Assembly (NCBI GenBank): GCA_006546595.1
Contig: VIAD01000003.1
Span: 183,265 to 247,264, forward strand
Direction: 5' to 3'
DNA length: 64,000 nucleotides
Source of the DNA: Moraxellaceae bacterium AER2_44_116
Lineage (GTDB): Bacteria; Pseudomonadota; Gammaproteobacteria; Pseudomonadales; Moraxellaceae
Part shown: piece by piece, positions 1 through 8,481 of the stretch
How positions within the stretch are numbered: position 1 is the stretch's first letter
How the letters are laid out: each line of letters begins with the position of its first letter
Notes under the pieces: generated by a model
Databases searched by the model: none
The model's input: the letters and a program-made list of their open reading frames with translations, nothing else
What the model was told of the DNA's origin: nothing
Made by a program: the position numbers and the translations under genes

Positions 1-605
1 AGACGTTAGATGCTTACATTCCAGACCCAGTACGTGCGATTGATCGTCCGTTCTTGTTGCCAATCGAAGACGTATTCTCGATTTCTGGTCGTGGTACTGT
101 GGTAACAGGTCGTGTTGAGCGCGGTATCATCAAAGTTGGTGAAGAAGTTGAAATCGTTGGTATCAAAGACACGGTAAAAAGTACTTGTACTGGCGTTGAA
201 ATGTTCCGTAAATTGCTTGACGAAGGTCGTGCAGGCGAGAACTGTGGTGTGTTATTGCGTGGTATCAAGCGTGAAGACATCCAACGTGGTCAAGTATTGG
301 CAAAGCCAGGTACTATCAAGCCGCATACAAGCTTCCAATCCGAAGTTTATGTGTTGAGCAAAGATGAAGGTGGTCGTCATACACCATTCTTCAAAGGCTA
401 CCGTCCACAGTTTTACTTCCGTACAACGGACGTAACAGGTTCTATCGAATTGCCAGAAGGCGTTGAGATGGTTATGCCTGGTGACAACGTGCAAATGACT
501 GTTGAATTGATTCATCCTATCGCGATGGAAGAAGGCTTGCGCTTCGCTATCCGTGAAGGTGGTCGCACAGTTGGTGCGGGTGTTGTTGCTAAAATTATTA
601 AGTAA
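1..605 (+). CDS. tuf: Elongation factor Tu, 3' part (window edge)
   Basis: The gene is cut by the window edge; codons are read from position 3. What remains corresponds to about residues 197-396 of EF-Tu, that is the end of the GTPase domain plus beta-barrel domains II and III, and ends in VVAKIIK. EF-Tu delivers aminoacyl-tRNA to the ribosome in the cytoplasm. The stretch matches the full tuf copy at 16840-17444 base for base by eye except for four silent third-position changes (566, 578, 596, 599). Its place before tRNA-Trp, secE and nusG is the tufB position of other gammaproteobacteria. Confidence 0.98.
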   Translation, partial: TLDAYIPDPVRAIDRPFLLPIEDVFSISGRGTVVTGRVERGIIKVGEEVEIVGIKDTVKSTCTGVEMFRKLLDEGRAGENCGVLLRGIKREDIQRGQVLAKPGTIKPHTSFQSEVYVLSKDEGGRHTPFFKGYRPQFYFRTTDVTGSIELPEGVEMVMPGDNVQMTVELIHPIAMEEGLRFAIREGGRTVGAGVVAKIIK

Positions 606-618
606 ATTGTATTGATGG

Positions 619-646
619 ACAAAGCCCAGCTTAGGTTGGGTTTTGT
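619..646 (+). terminator. Hairpin after tuf, possible weak terminator
   Basis: Ten base pairs form between ACAAAGCCCA (619-628) and TGGGTTTTGT (637-646), with one G-T pair. The T-rich part lies inside the stem rather than after it. It may act as a partial terminator or as a processing signal between tuf and tRNA-Trp. Confidence 0.45.
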
Positions 647-666
647 TGTCATTGATAAAAAGCTCT

Positions 667-742
667 AGGCCAGTAGTTCAATTGGTAGAGCACCGGTCTC
701 CAAAACCGGGTGTTGGGGGTTCGAGTCCCTCCTGGCCTGCCA
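667..742 (+). tRNA. trpT: tRNA-Trp (CCA anticodon)
   Basis: A 76-nt cloverleaf. The acceptor arm pairs AGGCCAG with CTGGCCT, the D arm holds TTCAATTGGTAGAGC, the anticodon loop is CTCCAAA (anticodon CCA) and the T arm has GTTCGAGTC. The 3' CCA is encoded. The sequence closely follows E. coli tRNA-Trp as I remember it. It lies between tuf and secE, a common place for this tRNA in gammaproteobacteria. Confidence 0.97.
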
Positions 743-771
743 CTTTCCTGTCTAAGTCAAGCTGACGGTTT

Positions 772-1155
772 ATGACCACACAAGCTGAAAGCTCTACAAG
801 CAATAGTCTTAATGCCGTTAAATGGGTGTTGGCTATTGCTATTCTTATTGCGGCTACCGTAGGTAATCGCTATGCGCCAGAATTATTGCCGCAATTATCT
901 GTTTGGGTTCGTGCTGTTGTTCTCATTGTTATGGGTGTAGGTGCTTTGGCATTAACGTTAACAACAACACAAGGTCAGGCATTTTTAAAACTCTTGAAAG
1001 AAGCGCAAATTGAAGCGCGCCGAGTTGTTTGGCCTACTAAAGATGAAACCTTACAAACGACGATGATTGTCTTCGCGGTTGTCGTGGTGATGTCTTTAGT
1101 GTTGTGGGGTGTTGACTCCCTCTTTGGTTGGATGATTTCTGCCGTTATCGGCTAA
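772..1155 (+). CDS. secE: Preprotein translocase subunit SecE
   Basis: SecE clamps the two halves of the SecY channel in the inner membrane. The protein has 127 residues, the length of E. coli SecE. Three hydrophobic segments are visible near residues 17-36, 43-62 and 96-122, as in the three-TM gammaproteobacterial form. The conserved cytoplasmic stretch EARRVVWPTKDET (about 82-94) precedes the last helix. secE stops 11 bases before nusG, so the two are probably cotranscribed, as in most bacteria. Confidence 0.97.
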   Translation: MTTQAESSTSNSLNAVKWVLAIAILIAATVGNRYAPELLPQLSVWVRAVVLIVMGVGALALTLTTTQGQAFLKLLKEAQIEARRVVWPTKDETLQTTMIVFAVVVVMSLVLWGVDSLFGWMISAVIG

Positions 1156-1166
1156 AAGAGGCATTT

Positions 1167-1706
1167 ATGAGCAGTAAGCGTTGGTATATCGTTCATGCCT
1201 ATTCAGGCTTTGAAAAACAAGTCATGCGTTCACTGCAAGAGCGTATTAAACGTACCGAAATGGAACATTTCTTTGGTGATGTCTTAGTACCCACCGAAGA
1301 AGTCGTCGAAATTAAAAATGGTGTTAAGCGTAAGAGCGAACGCAAATTCTTTCCAGGTTATGTGCTTGTTAACATGGAAATGAATGATGATTCTTGGCAC
1401 TTGGTTAAAGACTGTCCAAAAGTGATGGGTTTTATTGGTGGTAAAGCGGATAAGCCTGCGCCGATTAGTGATAAAGAGGCAGATGCGATCTTGAATCGTC
1501 TGCGTCAAAATGTTGATGCACCACGTCCTAAAACCTTGTTTGAACCGGGTGAAGTGGTGCGTGTTGCTGATGGACCTTTTGCTGACTTTAATGGAGTCGT
1601 TGAAGAGGTGCATTACGAGAAGAGTCGTCTGCGTGTTGCGGTGATGATTTTCGGTCGGGCAACACCTGTAGATTTAGAGTTTAATCAGGTCGAAAAGGCC
1701 ACTTAA
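1167..1706 (+). CDS. nusG: Transcription termination/antitermination factor NusG
   Basis: NusG binds RNA polymerase and links it to Rho and to the S10 protein of the leading ribosome. The start chosen is the ATG at 1167, giving MSSKRWYIVHAYSGFEKQ, the family N-terminus. It sits 8 bases after an AAGAG-type ribosome binding site; an earlier in-frame ATG at 1128 lies inside secE. The product has 179 residues. An NGN domain (about 5-115) is followed by a KOW motif (FEPGEVVRVADGPFADFNG, about 125-143). Confidence 0.97.
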   Translation: MSSKRWYIVHAYSGFEKQVMRSLQERIKRTEMEHFFGDVLVPTEEVVEIKNGVKRKSERKFFPGYVLVNMEMNDDSWHLVKDCPKVMGFIGGKADKPAPISDKEADAILNRLRQNVDAPRPKTLFEPGEVVRVADGPFADFNGVVEEVHYEKSRLRVAVMIFGRATPVDLEFNQVEKAT

Positions 1707-1767
1707 GTACAAACAGTCTTCGGGCTGTTTGAAAATCAACACTAGGGGAGCCTTCAGGCGTTTGTAC
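1707..1767 (+). promoter_or_regulatory. Probable L1-binding leader of rplKA
   Basis: Directly after nusG, GTACAAAC (1707-1714) pairs perfectly with GTTTGTAC (1760-1767). The enclosed region holds a second hairpin (AAACAG/CTGTTT, 1711-1730) and AGGGGAGCC (1744-1752). In E. coli, protein L1 binds a structured leader in this place and represses rplK-rplA translation. The pairing is seen directly; the L1 role is inferred from location and precedent. Confidence 0.55.
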
Positions 1768-1781
1768 CCAAGGAGTTTATC

Positions 1782-2213
1782 ATGGCTAAGAAAATTGAAG
1801 CCTATATCAAGCTGCAAATTCCAGCTGGCAAAGCAAATCCATCACCGCCCATTGGTCCTGCCTTGGGTCAACGTGGTGTAAACATTATGGCGTTCTGTAA
1901 AGAATTTAACGCCGCGACACAAAAAATGGATGTCGGTCAGCCTACACCAGTCGTCATTACTGTGTACAGCGACCGTTCTTTCACTTTTGTTATGAAAACC
2001 GCTCCTGCTACTTTCTTATTAAAGAAAGCTGCTGGTATTAAAATGGGTTCTGAACGCCCTAATACCAAGAAAGTAGGTAAGGTCACTCGTACGCAATTAG
2101 AAGAAATTGCAACGATGAAAAAAGCTGACTTAACTGCTGCCGATATGGATGCTGCTGTGCGTACTCTCGCTGGCTCTGCTCGTTCCATGGGCTTAGACGT
2201 AGAGGGTGTGTAA
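1782..2213 (+). CDS. rplK: 50S ribosomal protein L11
   Basis: L11 forms the GTPase-associated centre of the large subunit with 23S rRNA and the L10-L7/L12 stalk, and is needed for RelA-dependent sensing of uncharged tRNA. The 143-residue length is standard. The N-terminal proline-rich motif (AGKANPSPPIGPALGQRGVN, about 15-34) is intact and the C-terminal RNA-binding domain ends in SARSMGLDVEGV. The ATG follows AAGGAG by 6 bases. Only 3 bases separate its stop from the rplA start. Confidence 0.98.
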   Translation: MAKKIEAYIKLQIPAGKANPSPPIGPALGQRGVNIMAFCKEFNAATQKMDVGQPTPVVITVYSDRSFTFVMKTAPATFLLKKAAGIKMGSERPNTKKVGKVTRTQLEEIATMKKADLTAADMDAAVRTLAGSARSMGLDVEGV

Positions 2214-2216
2214 GAA

Positions 2217-2912
2217 ATGGCTAAATTAACTAAGCGTCAAAAAGAAATCAGATCATTGGTAACAGCGGGCAAAGCATACGGCATCGAAGATGCGGTTAAT
2301 TTGTTGACAAGCTTGCCTGCAGCTAAATTTAAAGAGTCTATCGATATCGCCGTTAACTTGGGTGTTGATCCTCGTAAATCTGACCAAGTCGTTCGTGGTG
2401 CATCTGTGTTGCCAAATGGCACAGGTAAAACAGTACGTGTTGCTGTGTTTGCTCAAGGTGCTAATGCTGAAGCGGCTAAAGCGGCTGGTGCAGATGTTGT
2501 TGGTTTTGATGACTTGGCAACAAGCATTCAAGGTGGCAACTTAGACTTTGATGTTGTGATTGCAACGCCTGATGCTATGCGTGTCGTCGGTAAACTCGGT
2601 ACGATTTTAGGTCCACGTGGTTTAATGCCTAACCCTAAAGTCGGTACAGTAACAGCTGATGTCGCTACTGCGGTTAAAAACGCGAAGTCTGGTCAAGTGC
2701 GTTACCGTGTTGACAAAGGCGGTATTATTTCTTGCTGCGTAGGCCAAGTCGGTTTTTCTGCTGAAGCCATCAAACAAAACGTTGAAGCATTGATTGCTGA
2801 CTTGAAAAGAGCAAAACCTGCAACATCTAAAGGCGTATACGTGAAGAAAGTTACTCTTTCGACCACGATGGGCCCAGGTTTGGCCATTGATCAAGCCACG
2901 ATTACTGCTTAA
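2217..2912 (+). CDS. rplA: 50S ribosomal protein L1
   Basis: L1 forms the mobile stalk that helps release tRNA from the E site. In E. coli it also represses its own operon by binding the rplK leader. The 231 residues are about the E. coli length. The domain II signature (TPDAMRVVGKLGTILGPRG) is present near residues 120-140, and the C-terminal half is typical (KGVYVKKVTLSTTMGPG). It is coupled to rplK with a 3-base gap. Confidence 0.98.
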   Translation: MAKLTKRQKEIRSLVTAGKAYGIEDAVNLLTSLPAAKFKESIDIAVNLGVDPRKSDQVVRGASVLPNGTGKTVRVAVFAQGANAEAAKAAGADVVGFDDLATSIQGGNLDFDVVIATPDAMRVVGKLGTILGPRGLMPNPKVGTVTADVATAVKNAKSGQVRYRVDKGGIISCCVGQVGFSAEAIKQNVEALIADLKRAKPATSKGVYVKKVTLSTTMGPGLAIDQATITA

Positions 2913-3100
2913 GTAATAGAATTGCGAGCTTTTTGCTCGTAGATTGGACTTTGATACGCTTTCAAGCGTCAAAGACCTCAGGCGCAACTGCTTAATAGCG
3001 GCGTAAGCCAAAGCCTGCGTAGACGCGGTGTGGTTCAGGTTTTCTGTTCCCCCGCGAATAGCCAGTTGTAAGACTGGCTTTCAACTCTTAGGAGGTTACA
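2913..3100 (+). promoter_or_regulatory. L10-type leader before rplJ
   Basis: This 188-base gap is rich in hairpins. CGAGC/GCTCG lies near 2925-2940, an ACGCTT/AAGCGT stem flanked by CTTTG/CAAAG lies near 2948-2973, and GCCAGT/ACTGGC lies near 3062-3080. It ends in the strong site AGGAGG (3090-3095) before rplJ. In E. coli the L10(L12)4 complex binds such a leader and represses rplJL translation. The function is assigned by location and structure; a covariance search would settle it. Confidence 0.65.
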
Positions 3101-3601
3101 GTGACTCTGAAGCTAGAGGACAAAAAAGAAATCGTTGCTGAGGTGAATAAAGTCGCTTCGGGTGCGTTTTCTGCTGTGGTCGCCGATTATCGCGGTTTGA
3201 CTGTAGGTCAACTGACTAAGTTACGTACCAAAGCTCGTGAAGAAGGTGTGTATGTGCGTGTTATTCGCAACACATTGGCTCGTCGCGCAGTTGAAGGTAC
3301 TGGCTTTGCTTGCCTACATGACTCGTTAGTTGGTCCAAGCATTATCGGTTTATCCCTGTCTGAAAACGATATGGGTGCAGCAGCGCGTTTGTTCAAAGAC
3401 TTTGCTAAAGACAACCAAAAGTTGGAAATTAAAGCATTGGCTTTGGGTGGTAAATTATATGCAGCGTCAGATATTGACGTTATTGCTAAGTTGCCAAACC
3501 ACAAACAAGCTCTGTCTATGTTGTTGTCAGTCATCCAAGCACCACTCTCGAAGTTTGGCCGCTTAATGACTGCTTTGAAAGAACAGAAAGAAGCCGCTTA
3601 A
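3101..3601 (+). CDS. rplJ: 50S ribosomal protein L10
   Basis: L10 anchors the L7/L12 dimers to the large subunit. The start is GTG at 3101, five bases after AGGAGG, giving MTLKLEDKKEIVAEVNKVAS, which aligns with the E. coli N-terminus. The protein has 166 residues. The rRNA-binding N-domain is followed by a C-terminal helix (AALKEQKEAA region) that carries the L7/L12 dimers. A GTG start combined with a strong ribosome binding site fits translational autocontrol through the leader. Confidence 0.97.
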   Translation: MTLKLEDKKEIVAEVNKVASGAFSAVVADYRGLTVGQLTKLRTKAREEGVYVRVIRNTLARRAVEGTGFACLHDSLVGPSIIGLSLSENDMGAAARLFKDFAKDNQKLEIKALALGGKLYAASDIDVIAKLPNHKQALSMLLSVIQAPLSKFGRLMTALKEQKEAA

Positions 3602-3648
3602 TCGCTGCATAATTTTTTGAACCATACCCATTGTTGGAGTGTATTAAC

Positions 3649-4017
3649 ATGGCCTTGTCCAAAGACGATATTTTGAATGCCGTTGCTGAATTAACAGTAA
3701 TGGAATTAGTTGACTTGATCTCTGCATTTGAAGAGAAGTTTGGCGTTTCTGCTGCTGTTGGTGTTGCTGCTGGTCCAGCAGTTGCTGCCGCAGTTGTTGA
3801 AGAGCAAACAGAATTCAACGTGGTATTGACAAGCTTCGGTGCTAACAAAGTTAGCGTTATTAAAGCGGTTCGTGAAGTCACAGGTTTAGGCTTGAAAGAA
3901 GCTAAAGACTTAGTTGAAGGCGCACCACAAGTCATCAAAGAAGGTGTCAGCAAAGCTGATGCTGATGCATTGAAGAAGAAGTTAGAAGAAGCTGGCGCAA
4001 GCGCAGACATCAAGTAA
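3649..4017 (+). CDS. rplL: 50S ribosomal protein L7/L12
   Basis: L7/L12 forms the flexible stalk that recruits translational GTPases. The start is the ATG at 3649, giving MALSKDDILNAVAELTVMEL, preceded by TTGGAG; an upstream in-frame start would add six non-conserved residues. At 122 residues it is standard: N-terminal dimerisation domain, an Ala/Val-rich hinge (about 38-52), then the C-terminal domain with KVSVIKAVREVTGLGLKEAK. rplL is the last gene before the rpoBC attenuator. Confidence 0.98.
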   Translation: MALSKDDILNAVAELTVMELVDLISAFEEKFGVSAAVGVAAGPAVAAAVVEEQTEFNVVLTSFGANKVSVIKAVREVTGLGLKEAKDLVEGAPQVIKEGVSKADADALKKKLEEAGASADIK

Positions 4018-4066
4018 TTTGCCTGTTACAAGGTGATTACTGCGATCTGCAAGTAAGCGCGAAAGT

Positions 4067-4099
4067 GGCTGGTGGCTGTTATAAGCTGCCGGCCTTTTT
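4067..4099 (+). terminator. rplL-rpoB attenuator hairpin
   Basis: An 11-bp stem (4067-4077 with 4084-4094, including G-T pairs) and the 6-base loop GTTATA are followed by TTTTT (4095-4099). The position matches the partial terminator of E. coli that sets the ratio of L7/L12 to RNA polymerase transcripts. The structure is seen in the sequence; the partial read-through is inferred. Confidence 0.75.
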
Positions 4100-4198
4100 C
4101 TATTGTGATTATTAAGTTCCTTAGACGGTTTGACAAGAAAAAATTAAGGGCTCTTTTCCATTCGTTAATAGAAGAGCGTTAGCGGTTTCTCGCAAACA

Positions 4199-4268
4199 GT
4201 TTCACGACGACACGGACAGTGAAACATTGTCATGGATGGCAAGGTCTCGCCAGCTTAATTTAAGCTGG
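4199..4268 (+). promoter_or_regulatory. Structured rpoB leader, possible processing site
   Basis: Two inverted repeats lie in the 206 bases between the attenuator and rpoB. GTTTCAC (4199-4205) pairs with GTGAAAC (4219-4225), and a nearly perfect palindrome has 9-bp arms CCAGCTTAA (4250-4258) and TTAAGCTGG (4260-4268). In E. coli this interval contains an RNase III processing site. I see no convincing sigma-70 promoter here. Confidence 0.4.
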
Positions 4269-4305
4269 TATATCAATTCGAATTAGGTCTAGCTGAGGAC
4301 TCCAG

Positions 4306-7300
4306 ATGGCATACTCATATACCGAAAAAAAACGCATCCGAAAAAATTTCGGCAAGTTACCCACATTAATGGATGTACCCTATTTATTGGGTATCCAAGT
4401 GGACTCGTATCGTGCGTTTTTACAAGACGGTAAAAAACCAAAACAGCGTGAAGATCTTGGTCTACAAGCTGCATTCAAATCCGTATTTCCGATTCAAAGC
4501 TATTCGGGTAATGCCGCATTAGAGTTTGTCGAATACCATTTGGGGCTTCCTGGCTTTGATGTTCGTGAATGTATTTTGCGTGGCTTAACCTATGCTGCGC
4601 CATTACGCGTCAAAATCCGTTTAGTGATTTATGACCGTGAAGCGTCAACCAAAACGATTAAAGATATTCGTGAGCAAGAAGTCTATATGGGCGAAATGCC
4701 TTTAATGACGGATAACGGCACGTTTGTGATTAACGGTACTGAGCGTGTGATTGTTTCGCAATTACATCGTAGCCCAGGCGTGTTCTTTGATCACGACAAA
4801 GGTAAAACGCACTCTTCAGGCAAACTGTTGTTTAATGCTCGTGTGATTCCTTACCGTGGTTCTTGGTTAGACTTTGAATTTGATGCGAAAGATTTAGTCT
4901 ATGTCCGTATTGACCGTCGTCGGAAATTACATGCAACGATTCTGTTACGTGCTTTAGGTTATAGCTCAGACCAAATGTTGGCGATGTTCTTCGAAAACAG
5001 TCACATCAAACATGATATGGATGGCTATAAGTTAGACCTCGTGCCTGAGCGTTTACGTGGCGAAACAGCGGCATTTGATATTGTTGCTGGTGATAAAGTC
5101 ATCGTTGAAGCGGGTCGTCGTATTACCGCTAAACATATCCGTGAAATGGAAAAAGCAGGACTCAAAGAGCTTGATATTCCAGCGGATTATTTACACGGTA
5201 AAGTGACAGCAAAAACGATATTACACCCTGTCAACAAAGAGTTGGTGTGTGAGTGTAATACGATTATTACTGCTGAAGTACTGACGCGTTTGGCTAAGTC
5301 AGGCATCAATAGCTTTGATATTTTGTACACCAACGAAATCGATAAAGGTGCGTTTATTGCTGACACCTTGCGTGCGGATGCGTCAACACGTACTGATTTA
5401 GATGCTTTGGTCGAAATTTATCGCATGATGCGTCCGGGTGAGCCACCGACAAAAGACGCGGCTGAAGGCCTGTTTAAAAACTTGTTCTTCTCTGCTGAAC
5501 GTTATGACTTATCGAATGTCGGTCGGATGAAGTTCAACCGTCGTTTGGGTCGTACTAATGATCGTGGTAACGGCGACAGCATGGAAAAAGACGGTGTCTT
5601 GTCAAAACAAGATATTGTTGATGCGTTAAAAACATTGATTGATATTCGTAACGGTAAAGGCGAAGTGGACGATATCGACCACTTGGGTAACCGTCGTGTG
5701 CGTTGTGTTGGCGAAATGACTGAAAACCAATTCCGTGTTGGTTTAGTTCGTGTTGAACGTGCGGTGAAAGAGCGTTTAAGTCTCGCTGAAAGCGACAACT
5801 TAATGCCGCAAGATCTCATCAATGCCAAGCCGGTATCTGCAGCGATTAAAGAGTTCTTCGGTTCTAGCCAATTGTCGCAGTTTATGGATCAAAACAACCC
5901 CTTGTCAGAAATCACGCATAAACGCCGTGTTTCTGCTCTCGGTCCGGGCGGTTTGACGCGTGAACGTGCTGGCTTTGAAGTGCGTGACGTGCATCCGACC
6001 CATTATGGTCGTGTTTGCCCAATTGAAACGCCTGAAGGTCCAAACATTGGTCTGATTAACTCCTTAGCGGTGTATGCGCGTGCCAACAATTACGGTTTCT
6101 TAGAGTCACCGTACCGTAAAGTGGTTAATGGCCAAGTTAACGATGATTTTGAGTATTTGTCAGCGATTGAAGAAAGTTTGTGCGTGATTGCGCAAGCGGA
6201 CTCTGCTGTCGATAGTGAAAATCGTTTGTTAGATGACTTAGTTGCTGTTCGTCATAAAAACGAATTCACCGTCATGTCACCCGATAAAGTGACACACATG
6301 GATATTTCACCACGTCAGGTGGTGTCAGCAGCGGCTTCGTTGATTCCGTTCTTGGAACACGATGACGCGAACCGTGCGTTGATGGGTTCGAACATGCAAC
6401 GTCAAGCCGTACCAACGCTACGTGCGGATAAGCCCTTAGTCGGTACAGGCATGGAGCGTTCTGTTGCACGTGACTCTGGCGTGTGCGTCATGGCGAAACG
6501 GGGTGGTGTGATTGACTACGTGGATGCTGCACGTATCGTTATTCGTGTTGACGAAAGTGAAATGGTCGCAGGTGAAGCAGGTGTAGATATTTACAACCTA
6601 ACGAAATACACCCGTTCTAACCAAAACACCTGTATCAACCAACGTGCGATTGTTTGCCGTGGTGATGTCGTTGCGCGTGGTGATACTTTGGCAGATGGTC
6701 CATCTGTTGACATGGGTGAATTGGCTCTTGGTCAAAACATGCGTGTCGCGTTCATGCCGTGGAATGGTTACAACTTCGAAGATTCGATTTTGTTATCTGA
6801 ACGTGTGGTGAAAGAAGATCGTTTTACCTCGATTCATATTCAAGAATTGTCGTGTATTGCCCGTGATACCAAATTAGGTTCAGAAGAAATTACCGCTGAT
6901 ATTCCTAACGTTGGTGAAGCCGCATTATCGAAACTTGACGAATCCGGTATCGTTTACATCGGTGCTGAAGTTAATGCAGGCGATATTTTGGTTGGTAAAG
7001 TCACGCCTAAAGGTGAGACGCAACTGAGCCCAGAAGAAAAACTGCTACGTGCTATTTTCGGTGAAAAAGCGTCTGACGTAAAAGACAGTTCCTTACGTGT
7101 ACCGTCAGGTACTAAAGGTACGATTATCGACGTACAAGTCTTCACCCGTGATGGTGTTGATAAAGACAGTCGTGCGTTGGCAATTGAGAAACAACAACTC
7201 AATGCTTACCGTAAAGATTTGAAAGAAGAATATCGTATTTTTGAATCCGCAGCCCATTCGCGCTTATTGTCCTTATTGGTAGGCCAAGAAGTGAATGGCG

Positions 7301-8400
7301 GCTCAGGCTTCAAAAAAGGCGACATTCTCACCGAAGAAAACTTGAGTGCGTTGAATTTCAACCAATGGTTTGATTTGCGTACCACAGACGAAGCGGTTGC
7401 GGATCAACTTGAACGTGTGCAAGCGTATCTCAAAGAGCGTCAAATTGAAATTGATGCCAAATTTGAAGATAAGAAACGCAAAATCACCTCAGGTGATGAT
7501 TTAACGCACGGTGTTTTGAAAGTCGTTAAAGTGTATCTCGCGATTAAACGCCGCATCCAGCCGGGTGACAAAATGGCGGGTCGTCACGGTAACAAAGGGG
7601 TTGTCTCGGTCATTATGCCGATCGAAGATATGCCGCATGATGCCAATGGTGATCCTGTCGATATCGTTTTGAACCCGTTAGGCGTTCCATCACGGATGAA
7701 CGTTGGTCAGATTTTGGAAACTCACTTAGGGTGGGCGGCCAAAGGCTTGGGCACGAAGATTGGCAAAATGCTCGATGAGCAACGTCAAGCGTCTGAGTTG
7801 CGTGAGTTCCTCGACAAGATCTATAACCAGATTGGCGGCGAGAAAGAAGAGCTAGACACGCTGAACGACAACGAAGTGACTGCTTTAGCGAAAAACTTAC
7901 GTGGTGGTGTTCCTATCGCTACGCCAGTATTCGACGGCGCGTTTGAAAGCGAAATTAAAGCGTTATTAAGACTGGCGGATCAATCAGAAACAGGACAACA
8001 GTGGTTATATGATGGCCGTACGGGTGACCGTTTTGACCGTCCAGTGACTGTTGGTTATATGTACATGCTCAAACTTAACCATTTGGTTGACGATAAGATG
8101 CATGCGCGTTCGACTGGTTCTTACTCGTTGGTCACGCAACAGCCATTAGGCGGTAAAGCGCAGTTTGGTGGTCAGCGTTTCGGGGAAATGGAAGTCTGGG
8201 CATTAGAAGCCTACGGCGCAACCTATACCCTACAAGAAATGCTTACTGTGAAGTCGGATGATGTTAATGGCCGTACGCGTATCTACAAAAATATTGTGGA
8301 TGGCGATCATCGTATGGAACCCGGTATGCCTGAATCCTTTAACGTGTTGATTAAAGAGATTCGTTCATTGGGTATTAACATTGAGTTAGACCACGAATAG
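4306..8400 (+). CDS. rpoB: RNA polymerase beta subunit
   Basis: The beta subunit forms one pincer of RNA polymerase and half of the catalytic cleft. At 1364 residues it is close to E. coli (1342) and opens with MAYSYTEKKRIRKNFGK. The rifampicin-binding cluster (SSQLSQFMDQNNPLSEITHK followed by RRVSALGPGGL) keeps the residues found in sensitive enzymes. The switch and hybrid-binding motifs KMAGRHGNKGVVS and GGKAQFGGQRFGEMEVWALE are intact. The ATG follows TGAGGA. rpoC begins 81 bases downstream in the same transcript. Confidence 0.99.
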   Translation: MAYSYTEKKRIRKNFGKLPTLMDVPYLLGIQVDSYRAFLQDGKKPKQREDLGLQAAFKSVFPIQSYSGNAALEFVEYHLGLPGFDVRECILRGLTYAAPLRVKIRLVIYDREASTKTIKDIREQEVYMGEMPLMTDNGTFVINGTERVIVSQLHRSPGVFFDHDKGKTHSSGKLLFNARVIPYRGSWLDFEFDAKDLVYVRIDRRRKLHATILLRALGYSSDQMLAMFFENSHIKHDMDGYKLDLVPERLRGETAAFDIVAGDKVIVEAGRRITAKHIREMEKAGLKELDIPADYLHGKVTAKTILHPVNKELVCECNTIITAEVLTRLAKSGINSFDILYTNEIDKGAFIADTLRADASTRTDLDALVEIYRMMRPGEPPTKDAAEGLFKNLFFSAERYDLSNVGRMKFNRRLGRTNDRGNGDSMEKDGVLSKQDIVDALKTLIDIRNGKGEVDDIDHLGNRRVRCVGEMTENQFRVGLVRVERAVKERLSLAESDNLMPQDLINAKPVSAAIKEFFGSSQLSQFMDQNNPLSEITHKRRVSALGPGGLTRERAGFEVRDVHPTHYGRVCPIETPEGPNIGLINSLAVYARANNYGFLESPYRKVVNGQVNDDFEYLSAIEESLCVIAQADSAVDSENRLLDDLVAVRHKNEFTVMSPDKVTHMDISPRQVVSAAASLIPFLEHDDANRALMGSNMQRQAVPTLRADKPLVGTGMERSVARDSGVCVMAKRGGVIDYVDAARIVIRVDESEMVAGEAGVDIYNLTKYTRSNQNTCINQRAIVCRGDVVARGDTLADGPSVDMGELALGQNMRVAFMPWNGYNFEDSILLSERVVKEDRFTSIHIQELSCIARDTKLGSEEITADIPNVGEAALSKLDESGIVYIGAEVNAGDILVGKVTPKGETQLSPEEKLLRAIFGEKASDVKDSSLRVPSGTKGTIIDVQVFTRDGVDKDSRALAIEKQQLNAYRKDLKEEYRIFESAAHSRLLSLLVGQEVNGGSGFKKGDILTEENLSALNFNQWFDLRTTDEAVADQLERVQAYLKERQIEIDAKFEDKKRKITSGDDLTHGVLKVVKVYLAIKRRIQPGDKMAGRHGNKGVVSVIMPIEDMPHDANGDPVDIVLNPLGVPSRMNVGQILETHLGWAAKGLGTKIGKMLDEQRQASELREFLDKIYNQIGGEKEELDTLNDNEVTALAKNLRGGVPIATPVFDGAFESEIKALLRLADQSETGQQWLYDGRTGDRFDRPVTVGYMYMLKLNHLVDDKMHARSTGSYSLVTQQPLGGKAQFGGQRFGEMEVWALEAYGATYTLQEMLTVKSDDVNGRTRIYKNIVDGDHRMEPGMPESFNVLIKEIRSLGINIELDHE

Positions 8401-8481
8401 TCCTGAAGTGTCACCATGCCATGACGGGAGGGCGCAGAGTGCCTGCACCTCCCACAATGAACGCTTGCTGGAGATAAAGCC

